Part shown: positions 45,347 through 54,212 of the stretch, piece after piece
How positions within the stretch are numbered: position 1 is the stretch's first letter
Layout: each line of letters opens with the position of its first letter
Assembly (NCBI RefSeq): GCF_021732705.1
Contig: NZ_JAKFUM010000002.1
Span: 248,001 to 312,000, forward strand
Direction of reading: 5' to 3'
Length of the DNA stretch: 64,000 nt
Source: Nevskia sp.
GTDB taxonomy: Bacteria; Pseudomonadota; Gammaproteobacteria; Nevskiales; Nevskiaceae
Made by a program: the position numbers and the translations under genes
The notes under the pieces: model-generated
The model's database searches: none
Told to the model about the DNA's origin: nothing
What the model saw: only the letters and a program-made list of their open reading frames with translations

Positions 45347-46318
45347 ATGCGAACGCTGCTGACTGTCGTGGCAAGCCTGTGGCTGTTGACCGGATGCGCC
45401 GCTAACGTGAAACCCGTGCCCGAATTGCCCGCAGCGGTCTCCGGCGAGCGTCGCGAGATCGACAGCGCCGCCGGCCGCCTCAGCTATTACGCGGCGGCGC
45501 CGCAGCAGAAATCGGATCAGCGGCCGCTGCTGCTGATCCACAGCATGAACGCCTCCGGTTCCGCCTACGAGATGCGGCCGATCCACGAGCACTGCCGCGA
45601 GCAGCGCCCGGTCTATACGGTCGACCTGCCCGGCTTCGGCTTTTCCGAGCGCAGCGATCGCGTCTATTCGCCGCGCCTGATGACCGACGCCGTGCTGGCG
45701 ATGGTCGACGAGATCCGGAAAATCCATGGCCCGGGGGCAATCGATGCCGCGGCGCTGTCGCTGTCGGCGGAATTCCTTGCCCGCGCGGCGGTCGAGCGGC
45801 CGGATGCCTTCGCGCACCTCGCACTGATCAGCCCGACTGGTCTCAGCGGCAAGAAGAAGCGCCTCGGTCCGGCCGGCGCCAGCCGCGGTCAGGGCTGGCT
45901 GTACAAGACCTTCACCTGGTCCGGCTGGGACGATGGCGTCTACGGCCTGCTGACGCGGCCCGGCACCATCCGCTACTTCCTCGAACGGACCTGGGGCGGC
46001 AAGAACATCGACGAAGGCCTGTGGGCCTACGACGTGCTGAGCACGCAGCAGCCGGGGGCCAAGCACGCGCCGTTCTATTTCGTTTCCGCGTTCCTGTTCA
46101 GCGCCGACGTCAACGCGCTCTACGATCAGCTGCGGATGCCGGTCTGGGTGTCGCACGGCGTGAAGGGCGACTTCGTCGATTACCGCGGACAGGTCTGGTA
46201 CGAAGACCAGCCGAACTGGCAATTCACCGTGTTCCAGACCGGCGCGCTGCCGCAGTTCGAAGCCGAAGACGCATTTCTGACGGCTTTCGATCGCTTTCTG
46301 GCTGGTGAGCGGCCGTAG
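45347..46318 (+). CDS. Alpha/beta hydrolase lipoprotein
   Basis: 323 residues. Signal peptide with lipobox LLTGC near residue 17. The hydrolase domain has HSMNASGSAYEMRP (oxyanion region), DLPGFGFSERSDR and a nucleophile elbow LSLSAEFLA, in which the first Gly of GxSxG is Leu. A late segment with VWVSHGVKGDFVDY may carry the acid residue. The active-site elbow is atypical, so catalytic activity is plausible only. Located upstream of the WS/DGAT gene, 37 bases away, so a lipid-related role is possible. Confidence 0.8.
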   Translation: MRTLLTVVASLWLLTGCAANVKPVPELPAAVSGERREIDSAAGRLSYYAAAPQQKSDQRPLLLIHSMNASGSAYEMRPIHEHCREQRPVYTVDLPGFGFSERSDRVYSPRLMTDAVLAMVDEIRKIHGPGAIDAAALSLSAEFLARAAVERPDAFAHLALISPTGLSGKKKRLGPAGASRGQGWLYKTFTWSGWDDGVYGLLTRPGTIRYFLERTWGGKNIDEGLWAYDVLSTQQPGAKHAPFYFVSAFLFSADVNALYDQLRMPVWVSHGVKGDFVDYRGQVWYEDQPNWQFTVFQTGALPQFEAEDAFLTAFDRFLAGERP

Positions 46319-46355
46319 ACCGAGGCATTCTGCGAGCTCACGAGGAGATCGCACC

Positions 46356-47780
46356 ATGCGCGCAACCAAGCGCCAGACCGTCGCCAAGCGACTGAATCCG
46401 CTGGACTGGACCTTTCTCGCCGGCGAGTCCGGCGACACCATGATGCAGGTCGGCGCGCTGATGCCGTTCTCGCCGCCGCCGGATGCCGATCCGTCGCTGC
46501 TGCGCGATCTGATGGACGAGGTGCGCGAGACCGCGCGTGCCTACGCGCCGTGGAACCTGAAGCTCAAGCATCCGAACTGGCTGGCCTCCCCACTGCAGGG
46601 CTGGGTCGAGGACGACGACTTCGACGTCGAGTACCACATCCGCCGCTCGGCACTGCCGTCGCCGGGCGACGAGCGCGAACTCGGCATCCTGGTGTCGCGC
46701 CTGCACAGCCACCGCCTCGATTTCCATCGCCCGCCGTGGGAAGTGCACTTCATCGAAGGCCTGGAAGGCGGCCGCTTCGCGATCTACTTCAAGGTGCATC
46801 ACGCGCTGGTCGATGGCTACACCGGCATCCGCCTGCTGTCGAACAGCCTGTCGACGTCGCGCAAGGATCGTGAAACGCCGATGTTCTTCAGCATTCCGCC
46901 CCAGCCCCGCGAACCGCGCGCGCCGAAGCCGGTCGAGGACAAGGCCGCGAAGACGCCGACGCTGGAAGCCCTGCTGGCGCTGGCACGCGAGCAGATCGGC
47001 ACGTCGCGGACGATCACCAAGGTCGTGTCGCAGACCGTGATGGGTGCCTGGAAGCCGGAAAAGGCGCTCGATCCGGCGCTGAAGGCGCCGATGCAGGCAC
47101 CGAAATCGATCCTGAACCAGAAGATCGGCCGCAATCGCCGCTTCGCCACCCAGCAGTTCCCGCTCGAAACGCTGAAGGCCGTGGCCAAGCAGCACGGCGG
47201 CACCCTGAACGACCTGGTGCTGGCGCTGTGTGCCGGCGCGCTGCGCCGTCTGCTGCTGGAACTCGGATCGCTGCCGAAGGAACCATTGACGGCGATGCTG
47301 CCGGTCAACGTGCGGCCGAAGGACGACCCCGGCGGCGGCAATGCCGTGGGGGCGATCATCGCGTCGCTGGCCACCGACATCGCCGATCCGCAGGCGCGCT
47401 TCGCCGCGATCATCGCGTCGACCAACGCCGCCAAGGCGCAGCTGCAGGGCATGACCCGCAACGGGATCATGCAGTACGGCGCGGTGCTGATGGCGCCGCT
47501 GCTGCTGTCGCAGGTGCCGGGCGCGGCCGGTCGCCTGCGGCCGGCGTTCAATCTGGTCATCTCGAACGTGCCGGGACCGAGCAAGCCCCTGTATTTCCGA
47601 GGCTTTCTGCTCGATGCGTATTACCCGCTGTCGATCCCGCTGGCCGGCTACGGACTCAACATCACCGTGGTCAGCTACGTCGATCAGCTCAATTTCGGCT
47701 TCATCGGCTGCCGTGATGGCCTGCCGCACCTGCAGCGGCTGGCGGTGTACGCGAAAGCAGCCCTCGAAGACCTCGCCTGA
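46356..47780 (+). CDS. Wax ester synthase/acyl-CoA:diacylglycerol acyltransferase family protein
   Basis: 474 residues of the WS/DGAT family, which makes wax esters or triacylglycerol from acyl-CoA. The catalytic HHxxxDG is HHALVDG at 148-154. Conserved NDLVLALCAGALRRLL and the C-terminal PAFNLVISNVPGPSKPLYFRG (the NVPGP motif) are present. A typical N-terminus (LDWTFLAGE...MQVGAL) is seen. ATG 46356 follows GAGGAG. Suggests storage of neutral lipids; the paired hydrolase lipoprotein upstream may participate. Confidence 0.92.
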   Translation: MRATKRQTVAKRLNPLDWTFLAGESGDTMMQVGALMPFSPPPDADPSLLRDLMDEVRETARAYAPWNLKLKHPNWLASPLQGWVEDDDFDVEYHIRRSALPSPGDERELGILVSRLHSHRLDFHRPPWEVHFIEGLEGGRFAIYFKVHHALVDGYTGIRLLSNSLSTSRKDRETPMFFSIPPQPREPRAPKPVEDKAAKTPTLEALLALAREQIGTSRTITKVVSQTVMGAWKPEKALDPALKAPMQAPKSILNQKIGRNRRFATQQFPLETLKAVAKQHGGTLNDLVLALCAGALRRLLLELGSLPKEPLTAMLPVNVRPKDDPGGGNAVGAIIASLATDIADPQARFAAIIASTNAAKAQLQGMTRNGIMQYGAVLMAPLLLSQVPGAAGRLRPAFNLVISNVPGPSKPLYFRGFLLDAYYPLSIPLAGYGLNITVVSYVDQLNFGFIGCRDGLPHLQRLAVYAKAALEDLA

Positions 47781-47914
47781 TCGCGCTCAAAATTCGCCTG
47801 CCCGTGTGAAGAACTCGCGTGACGGCGTCCGGCCGGGCACACTGTCGCCCGTAACAAACCATCCGTTCAATTCTAGCGGCCGATCCGGTCAGGATCAGGC
47901 TGCGCTCAGGGGAG

Positions 47915-48328
47915 ATGTCGATGACCGGTTTCGAAGCGGTGCTGCTGTACATCGTCGTGATGATCGTGCTGGTGCTGAGCTACGCACTGCCACGCGTGCC
48001 GCAGGTGCTGATGGGCAAGAACAAGCCCGATGCCTGGGGCCGCGACAAGCCGTCGATCGACCCGGCCATCCTCGTTCGCGCGCAGCATGCGCATGCCAAC
48101 GCGGTCGAGAACTTTCCGCTGTTCCTCGGCGTGGTCGTGATCGGCGCGCTGATGAACAAGAGCGCGGCCGTGATCGATCCGCTCGCGTTCTGGGTCGTCC
48201 ACCTGCGCATCATGCAGGCCGTGATGCACCTGATCGGCACCTCGTTCTGGCTGGTGATGGCGCGTGCCACGTTCTTCCTGGCGCAGATCGCGCTGATCGC
48301 GACCATGGTCTGGGGCCTGCTGCACTGA
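47915..48328 (+). CDS. MAPEG family membrane protein
   Basis: 137 residues with four hydrophobic helices, the MAPEG pattern. The conserved loop RAQHAHANAVENFPLFLGVV is the family hallmark. Members include glutathione transferase-like microsomal enzymes; bacterial ones are mostly uncharacterised. An AGGGGAG ribosome site precedes the ATG. Confidence 0.88.
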   Translation: MSMTGFEAVLLYIVVMIVLVLSYALPRVPQVLMGKNKPDAWGRDKPSIDPAILVRAQHAHANAVENFPLFLGVVVIGALMNKSAAVIDPLAFWVVHLRIMQAVMHLIGTSFWLVMARATFFLAQIALIATMVWGLLH

Positions 48329-48386
48329 GGCAACGCGACCGTTCGAGGTCTTGCAGGAGATCGGCCGCGCCGCCGAAGATCGCGTC

Positions 48387-48602
48387 ATGGCCGATCTCCT
48401 GAATCTGAACAAGGCGCGCAAGCGCAAGGCTCGCGCCGAGGCCGAGGCCCTCGCCGCCGCCAACCGCGTGAAGTTCGGCCGGACCAAGGCCGAGAAGCAG
48501 CGTGACGCCGCGGCCGAAGCCGACGCCGCGCGCCGGCTCGACGGTGTCAAGCGCGAACGGCCGGCGATCGACGAGCCCTCGTCCGGCGGCGACACGCGCT
48601 GA
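48387..48602 (+). CDS. Small basic DUF4169-like protein
   Basis: 71 residues, highly charged and helical: MADLLNLNKARKRKARAEAEALAAANRVKFGRTKAEKQRDAAAE. The N-L-x-K-A-R-K-x-K-A-R and FGRTKAEKQRD patterns match the DUF4169 family as I recall it. No membrane segment. Function unknown; the basic charge fits a nucleic-acid-associated protein. Start at ATG 48387; 2 bases from the next gene. Confidence 0.75.
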   Translation: MADLLNLNKARKRKARAEAEALAAANRVKFGRTKAEKQRDAAAEADAARRLDGVKRERPAIDEPSSGGDTR

Positions 48603-48604
48603 TC

Positions 48605-49936
48605 GTGTTTCCGCCCGCCCCGCCGCTGAGCCCGCGTCAGCGGGCCATCGTCTGGACCTGCGCACTGGCCGGCGGCCTGCTGCGGCTGATCTACGTGCTG
48701 GTGCTGCATCTGCCGACGCAGCACGTCTACAGCGACATGGGCGGCTACGTGCAGCGCGCGCTCGACCGTGTGGCCGGCAAACCGGAAGGCATCGCCGATT
48801 CGCTGTACCCGCCCGGGGCCTCGTGGCTGTTCGCGCAACTGCATGCGCTGGACCCGAATTCCGGGCTGACCGTCATCGCCCAGTGGCTGCTGTCGCTCGG
48901 CACGATGGCGCTGATCTTCGTCATCGCGCGTCGGCTGTACGGCAATCGCGCGGCCGTGCTGGCGCTGGTCGCGGTGACGCTGTACCTGCCACTGTTCCAC
49001 TACGCCGGGCTGTTCCTCGCCGAAAACCCGTTCACCTTCTGCCTGCTGGCCGCCTACGCGCTGCTGATCGCCGCGCTGGAAGCGCCCACCCCGGCCGGTA
49101 CGTTGCTGCTGGCGGCGGCGACCGGCCTGATGGCCGGCCTTGCGGCGTCGCTGAAGGCGACGATCCTGCTGCCGGTCGCGCTGACCGGCATCGTCACCAT
49201 CGTCTGGCTGCTGAAGCAGAAGCGCCGCGGCGCGCTGACCCTGAGCTTCGGCGTCGCACTCGGGCTGGCGACCGTGCTGCTGCCGCTGTCCGAGCGCTGC
49301 ACGCGGCTCGCGGAAGGCCAGTTCTGCCTGGTCAGCACCAACACCGGCATGAACGCGCTGATGGGCCATTACGGCGAGCGCGGGCCGTTCCAGTGGGTTG
49401 ATGCCTCGCGCAACATCACGTTCTCGTTCCAGAGCCCGAGCGCCACCCTGCGCGGCTACACCGCCGGCGCCAACTTCAGCTTCGGCGCCTACGACGTGCC
49501 GGCGAACGTCGCCGTGCTCGAACGCGAGATTGCCGACCATCCGCTCGACGCCCTGCGCCTGAGCCTGCGCAACGTCGCCGATCTCGTCGTCGGCGGCACG
49601 CTCTGGCCCGCCGCGGTCTACGGCGGGCGCGACTGGGGCGCGGCCTACCAGATCGCGTTCTGGATCTTGCTGCTGCCGGCCGCCGGCGTGTGGCTGCTGC
49701 GGCGGCTGCCGCGGATGCTGCGGCTGCGCGAGGACACGCTGGCCGACTGGCTGCTGCTGACGCCGCTGCTGGGGCTGGCGCTGACCGCGTTCATTTCGCT
49801 CGGCGAAGTGCGTTTCCGCATTCCGTTCGATGGCTTCGTCATCGTGCTCGCCGCTCAGGGCTGGCTGATGCTGCTGCGCCTGCGCGAGCGGCACCGGCCG
49901 ACGGCGGCACCGCCGCCGACGGTGCAGCGGCGCTAG
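48605..49936 (+). CDS. PMT/ArnT-like membrane glycosyltransferase
   Basis: 443 residues with about ten hydrophobic segments. The first extracytoplasmic loop has YSDMGGYVQRALD and SLYPPGASW, the acidic and YPPG elements of GT39-like enzymes. Acidic catalytic Asp in YSDMG. It uses a lipid-linked sugar; acceptor unknown. Start at GTG 48605, two bases after the DUF4169 stop. The last four bases overlap the DUF3014 gene on the other strand. It is a second GT-C enzyme in this window, with the one at 4194. Confidence 0.82.
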   Translation: MFPPAPPLSPRQRAIVWTCALAGGLLRLIYVLVLHLPTQHVYSDMGGYVQRALDRVAGKPEGIADSLYPPGASWLFAQLHALDPNSGLTVIAQWLLSLGTMALIFVIARRLYGNRAAVLALVAVTLYLPLFHYAGLFLAENPFTFCLLAAYALLIAALEAPTPAGTLLLAAATGLMAGLAASLKATILLPVALTGIVTIVWLLKQKRRGALTLSFGVALGLATVLLPLSERCTRLAEGQFCLVSTNTGMNALMGHYGERGPFQWVDASRNITFSFQSPSATLRGYTAGANFSFGAYDVPANVAVLEREIADHPLDALRLSLRNVADLVVGGTLWPAAVYGGRDWGAAYQIAFWILLLPAAGVWLLRRLPRMLRLREDTLADWLLLTPLLGLALTAFISLGEVRFRIPFDGFVIVLAAQGWLMLLRLRERHRPTAAPPPTVQRR

Positions 49937-50712
49937 CCCGCCGGCGCGACGATCCGCGCGCGGATCGCCTTCAGCTTGTCGATCACGGCCAGCCGATGGT
50001 CGCGGCCGATGCGCCACAGCAGGCGGCGTCCGGCGGAGGCGTTCTCCAGCGCCGGGTCGGCGTACTCGTTGTAGACCTTCGGCTTCACCAGCGCGATCGG
50101 TTCCGGCACGTCCGGTGTCGCGATCAGGTGATCGAGCACCTCGACCACACGATTGTTGAAGCGTCCTTCGGGGTAGCCCAGTTCGCGATACGCCTGCTGG
50201 AAACGCGGATACCAGCGGAAGTACAGCGCGACCAGCGCGTCGGTATCGATCACCTGCAGCACCGTCACCGCCGAACCGTAGCGCGGCGCATTCAGCACGC
50301 CGATGGTCCAGCCGCTGGCGGCGGGGTCGACGTCGAACGGACCCTCGACCGGCTTCAGCGGCCGCAGCTTCAGCGCCACGCGATCACGCGGCAGGTTGTC
50401 GATGGTGACGACGATGCGCCGCACCAGCAGATCCGGAATCAGCCAGCCGTCGAGCGTGGCCGCGCCGGGCACGGCGAGCAACGCTTCGCGGAAGGCGCCG
50501 TCGCTGTCATCCAGCGCAGGCATCGGGGGCGCGTCCGGTGCCGGCGGCGGCACCGGGAAGTCCGGCGCGGGCGGTGCCGGCTCGGTCACTGGCGTGGCCG
50601 CCACCGGAACCGGTGCCGGCGGGGGCGGCGGCGGCGGTTGCAGCCACAGCCAGACGCCGATGGCGACGGCGACGAGTGCCGCCAGGACCAGACCCCAGCG
50701 CGTCGCAGTCAT
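49933..50712 (-). CDS. DUF3014 family membrane-anchored protein
   Basis: 259 residues. One N-terminal transmembrane helix (GLVLAALVAVAIGVWLW), a Pro/Ala-rich linker (about 26-65), and the DUF3014 domain with LDDSDGAFREALLAVPG, VVTIDNLPRDRVALKLRPLKPVEG and FNNRVVEVLDHLIATPDVPEPIALVKPKVYNEYADP. Periplasmic face expected. Function of the family is unknown. Divergent from the GGDEF gene across a palindrome-bearing region. Confidence 0.88.
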   Translation of the reverse strand: MTATRWGLVLAALVAVAIGVWLWLQPPPPPPPAPVPVAATPVTEPAPPAPDFPVPPPAPDAPPMPALDDSDGAFREALLAVPGAATLDGWLIPDLLVRRIVVTIDNLPRDRVALKLRPLKPVEGPFDVDPAASGWTIGVLNAPRYGSAVTVLQVIDTDALVALYFRWYPRFQQAYRELGYPEGRFNNRVVEVLDHLIATPDVPEPIALVKPKVYNEYADPALENASAGRRLLWRIGRDHRLAVIDKLKAIRARIVAPAG

Positions 50713-50782
50713 CGCAGTCTCCGGCTTGCGTTGATGTCCGTCGCCGACGGGACGGCGCGGGCTTCATGAAGATTCATGACCG

Positions 50783-50804
50783 GTTCATCATTGCCATGAT
50801 GAAC
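50783..50804. promoter_or_regulatory. Perfect inverted repeat between DUF3014 and the GGDEF gene
   Basis: GTTCATCAT-TGCC-ATGATGAAC, nine-base arms. A second 10-base palindrome, CTTCATGAAG, lies at 50762-50771, and TCATGA recurs nearby. The region is AT-richer than its surroundings, a likely divergent control region. The protein that binds is unknown. Confidence 0.55.
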
Positions 50805-50883
50805 TCTTGGCAAATCGTCGCGCTTTTTTGCGAATTGCGCCAATCGACCACCATTTTCGCGAAATCACCCGAGTCCGCTTGTC

Positions 50884-51864
50884 ATGACACCCGAAGTAGA
50901 ACGTGCCCGCTCCGAGCTGATCGAGCGGCTGATGCTCACCGACCCCAGCTATGACGAGAGTTTCGATCGCATTGTCCGCCTGCTCAAAGCGCTGACCGGC
51001 GCCTCCGCCGCCGCCTTCACGGTGCTCGATGGCGGCCGCCAGTTTTACAAGGCTCATGACGGACTTTCAGCGCGCGAGACCCCGCGAGATATCTCTTTCT
51101 GCACCCACACGATCGAGCAGACCGATCTGCTCGTCGTTCGCGATGCGCGTCACGATCCGCGCTTCGCCAGCAGCCCGCTGGTCTGCACAGAAGATGGTCA
51201 CTGCTTCTACGCCGGCATGCCGGTGCGGGCGCCGAGCGGCCTGCCGCTCGGCGCGCTGTGCATCCTCGATGCCCAGCCGCGCGAGATCGGACTGCGCGAA
51301 CGCGAAGCGATCGCCGATCTGACCGGCGCGCTCGAGGAAGCGATCATGCTGCGCAGCCTCGCCGTGATCGACCCGCTGACCGGCCTGTTCAACCGCCGCC
51401 ATTTCGAGGACACGGTCGGCCGCGAATGGCTGCGCGGCTTCGCGGCACAGAAGCCGCTGAGCCTGTTCATCGTCGACGTCGATCACTTCAAGAAATACAA
51501 CGACGCCTACGGCCACCCGGCCGGCGACGCCTGCCTGCGGGCCGTGGCCGGCGCGCTGCGGATCGGCGCGCGCCGCGTCGGCGACGTGCTCGCGCGGATC
51601 GGCGGCGAGGAGTTCGTGCTGCTGCTGCCGGGCACGACGATGGCCGATGCGCTGGAAGTCAGCGACCGCATCCGCGAAGCGATCGCGCTGCTGGAGTTGC
51701 CGCACAGCGCGTCGCCGCTCGGCACCGTCACGATCTCGATGGGCGTCTCGCTGGTGCCGGACCCGACGGCCGAAACGCTGGCGTCGGCGATGGCGCGGGC
51801 CGATGCCTCGCTGTATCGCGCCAAGCAGCACGGCCGCGACTGCGTCGTCATCGCCGACGACTGA
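50884..51864 (+). CDS. GAF-GGDEF diguanylate cyclase
   Basis: 326 residues. A GAF sensor domain (about 25-155, DESFDRIVRLLKALTGASAAAFTVLDG ... GMPVRAPSGLPLGALCILD) is followed by a GGDEF domain (about 160-325) with DPLTGLFNRRHFE, the active GGEEF at 240-244 and the inhibitory I-site RVGD at 231-234. So it should be an active, feedback-inhibited cyclic-di-GMP synthase. Cytoplasmic; no membrane segment. The divergent palindromes lie 80-120 bases upstream. Confidence 0.93.
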   Translation: MTPEVERARSELIERLMLTDPSYDESFDRIVRLLKALTGASAAAFTVLDGGRQFYKAHDGLSARETPRDISFCTHTIEQTDLLVVRDARHDPRFASSPLVCTEDGHCFYAGMPVRAPSGLPLGALCILDAQPREIGLREREAIADLTGALEEAIMLRSLAVIDPLTGLFNRRHFEDTVGREWLRGFAAQKPLSLFIVDVDHFKKYNDAYGHPAGDACLRAVAGALRIGARRVGDVLARIGGEEFVLLLPGTTMADALEVSDRIREAIALLELPHSASPLGTVTISMGVSLVPDPTAETLASAMARADASLYRAKQHGRDCVVIADD

Positions 51865-51898
51865 GCGCCGCGCGCGATCACGCGCGCGACGATGCGGA

Positions 51899-52906
51899 TC
51901 AGGCGGCGAGGCGCTGCTCGGCCAGGACCTGCGTCAGCAGTTCGTACGAGCGCAGCCGCGCCGCATGCTCGTGGACGTTGGTGACGAGCATCACTTCGTC
52001 GGCGCCGGTCTCGCGCACCATCGCCTCGATCCGCGCCTGCGCGGTCGCCGGCGAGCCGATGACGCTGAGCCGGCGCGTGGCCCGGGCCTGCTCGCGCTCG
52101 TACTCGGACCAGTCGTACGCCGCCGCTTCTTCCGGGCTCGGAATCGGCAGGAACTCGCCACGGTTGATCCGCAGCCAGGTCAGGTCCATCGACTGCGCGA
52201 GACGATCGGCCTCGGCATCGGTTTCGGCACAGATCGCCGACACGACGAGGATCGCGTGCGGCTTCGGGAACTGCGCGCTCGGCCGGAAGTTCTCCCGGTA
52301 CGCCGCGAACGCCGGCGCCGGCGGCTCGGGGCTGAAGTGGCTGGCGAAGGCGTAGCCGAAACCGGCGCTGCCGGCCGACGCGGCACTGGCGCCGCTGGAG
52401 CCGAGAATCCAGACCGGCGGCAGGTCGATGCCGGACGGCATCGGCTTGACCTTGCCGTACGGATGGCCCTGCTGGAAACCGCCGCGGCCGAAGCGGATCA
52501 GCTCGTTCATCAGGGTCGAGAAATGTTCGAGGCCGACCATCCGCAACGCGCGGCTGGCATCCGGATTCGAGCCCGGGGCCCGGCCCACGCCGAGATCGAT
52601 GCGGCCCGGATACAAGGCTTCCAGGGTCAGGAAGTTCTCGGCGACCTTCAGCGGCGCGTGGTTCGGCAACATGATGCCGCCCGAGCCGACCCGCAAGGTC
52701 GATGTCGCCGAGGCGACGTGCGCGATCAGGATTTCCGGCGCACTGCTGGCGACACTGGCCAGCGCGTGATGCTCGGTGAACCAGTAGCGGGCGTAGCCGG
52801 CACGCTCGGCCAGCCGGGCCAGCTGCACGGTGTTGCGCAGCGCTTCCGCCGGCGTGGTGCCGGTCGACACCGGCACGAGGTCGAGGATCGACAGAGGGGT
52901 GGACAT
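51899..52906 (-). CDS. LLM-class (luciferase-like) flavin-dependent oxidoreductase
   Basis: 335 residues with a TIM-barrel of the luciferase-like monooxygenase family: MSTPLSILDLVPVSTGTTPAEALRNTVQLA, RYWFTEHHALASVASSAPEILIAHVA and LRVGSGGIMLPNHAPLKVAE, then RIDLGVGRAPGSN. Resembles the YhbW-type group, usually FMN or F420 oxidoreductases of unknown substrate. Start at 52906 with GGAG upstream. Convergent with the GGDEF gene (34-base gap). Confidence 0.92.
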   Translation of the reverse strand: MSTPLSILDLVPVSTGTTPAEALRNTVQLARLAERAGYARYWFTEHHALASVASSAPEILIAHVASATSTLRVGSGGIMLPNHAPLKVAENFLTLEALYPGRIDLGVGRAPGSNPDASRALRMVGLEHFSTLMNELIRFGRGGFQQGHPYGKVKPMPSGIDLPPVWILGSSGASAASAGSAGFGYAFASHFSPEPPAPAFAAYRENFRPSAQFPKPHAILVVSAICAETDAEADRLAQSMDLTWLRINRGEFLPIPSPEEAAAYDWSEYEREQARATRRLSVIGSPATAQARIEAMVRETGADEVMLVTNVHEHAARLRSYELLTQVLAEQRLAA

Positions 52907-53326
52907 CGAGCAACTCCGGGCGTCAGGTCGGCGACAGGCAATCGTCAGCGCTGACCGGAGAATAGCGAACCCGGCCGCAGCCGGAAAAGCCGCTGCGGGG
53001 CGGGAACGGTGCGACCCGTTCGGAAGGACGCATTCGACCGGTCGCGGCTGACGGTCGTCGATCAGCCCGGTTGCCGCACGCCGGCCTCCGGCGCCTTGCG
53101 CCGCGCGAGGCGGGCATCGGCAATCCGCTGCGCCGTTCATCCAACGCCCTGCCGTCAAGCCAGCGGCCACCGTGCTCGCTTCGCAACTCCGAGCCGCCGA
53201 AACCGATGATCCGCTCGTTCGGGCGCACGGTGGACCGCCACTCCGGCAGCGGGCGCCGACAGTCATCGTCGGGTCCAAACGGGAAAGGCCGCTTTCGCGG
53301 CCTTTCGTTTCACATCCGCGCGGGGC
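52907..53326. other. Intergenic region, no gene supported
   Basis: About 420 bases. Open frames here are short, arginine-rich and without ribosome sites. A terminator hairpin is at 53283-53306. Confidence 0.55.
53283..53306 (-). terminator. Hairpin terminator after the outer-membrane barrel gene
   Basis: GAAAGGCCGC / GCGGCCTTTC, 10-bp stem with a TTTC loop, 20 bases past the stop of the downstream-reading minus-strand gene. T-tail short in either direction. Confidence 0.6.
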
Positions 53327-53884
53327 TCAGAACACGCGGCCGAAGCGGTAGCGGATGCCGGCTTCGAAGCGGTCATCGTCGCCGCCCTGCACCGCTGCGA
53401 CCAGTGCGAACTGCGGCGTCAGGTTGTACGAGCCGCTGAGACGCGCCGAGAACTGGCCGTCGCCCACTGCGTCGTAGTAGCGCAGTTCCGGCGTCAGCGT
53501 GACCAGCTTGGACGGGGTCCAGTGAATGCCGCCACGCAGGCCGAAGCCGAGGTCATCGGTATTGCCGACATCAACGTATTCCAGACCGCCGCCGGCAAAC
53601 CAGTCGACTTCGCGCGTGATCGGGTTGTGGAACACCGCGCCGACGCTGAACTGATTGACGTCGTTGTTGGTCGTGAACTCGCTGTACGCCGCCAGCGGGC
53701 CGGTCAGTTCCACCGAGCCGCCCACGCGGAAGCCGCCTTCGCTGCTGCCGTAGTTGTCGCGCAGCAGGAAGCCGCCCTCGATGTAGTTGTAGTCGGCGGC
53801 AGTCGCCAGACCCGGGGCCAGTGCGGGAATCAGGGCCAGTGCGGTGATCGCCGGAACGCGGCGCCATGACGACGGAAGTTTCAT
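53327..53884 (-). CDS. Outer-membrane beta-barrel protein, YfaZ-like
   Basis: 185 residues. The signal peptide (about 1-28) ends ALAPGLATAA. The mature part is alternating short strands (DYNYIEGGFLLRDNYGSSEGGFRVGGSVELTGPLAAYSEF) and ends in RYRFGRVF, with the aromatic C-terminal residue needed for Bam-mediated insertion. Resembles small YfaZ/opacity-type barrels of 8 strands. Function unknown. AAGGAG precedes the ATG at 53884. Confidence 0.78.
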   Translation of the reverse strand: MKLPSSWRRVPAITALALIPALAPGLATAADYNYIEGGFLLRDNYGSSEGGFRVGGSVELTGPLAAYSEFTTNNDVNQFSVGAVFHNPITREVDWFAGGGLEYVDVGNTDDLGFGLRGGIHWTPSKLVTLTPELRYYDAVGDGQFSARLSGSYNLTPQFALVAAVQGGDDDRFEAGIRYRFGRVF

Positions 53885-54212
53885 CGTGTGTCTTCTCCTT
53901 GAGTTTTCGTGGGGGTGCGGGCGGTGCGCGAACCGGAGTGCCGGTTCATGCACGCGCCGCGGCGCGCGGCTCTTCAGTTGGCGTCGCGCCGCCCGAGCAG
54001 CGGTTCCAGTCGTGCTGCCGTTCCCAGGGGTGGGGTTGCCGGGCACGTGCAGAGTGCCGGTCCCTGCCTGAATCGAACATGAACGCCGGATGACCTCGCG
54101 CTGACGGCCCGATGCGGCCGCTTCCGCGTGCGGGCGGCGGAAACGCGCGCCCACGAAAAAGGGGAGCGATCGCTCGCTCCCCCTGTGTTGCGTCAAGCCT
54201 TGCGGCGAGAAC
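53885..54212. other. Intergenic region, terminator only
   Basis: About 330 bases upstream of the barrel gene and downstream of the large secreted protein gene. Apart from the terminator at 54156-54182 no gene or clear promoter was seen. Confidence 0.5.
54156..54182 (-). terminator. Terminator of the large secreted protein gene
   Basis: On the minus strand GGGGAGCGA-GCGA-TCGCTCCCC then TTTTT. Nine-base perfect stem with a T5 tail. Confidence 0.85.
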
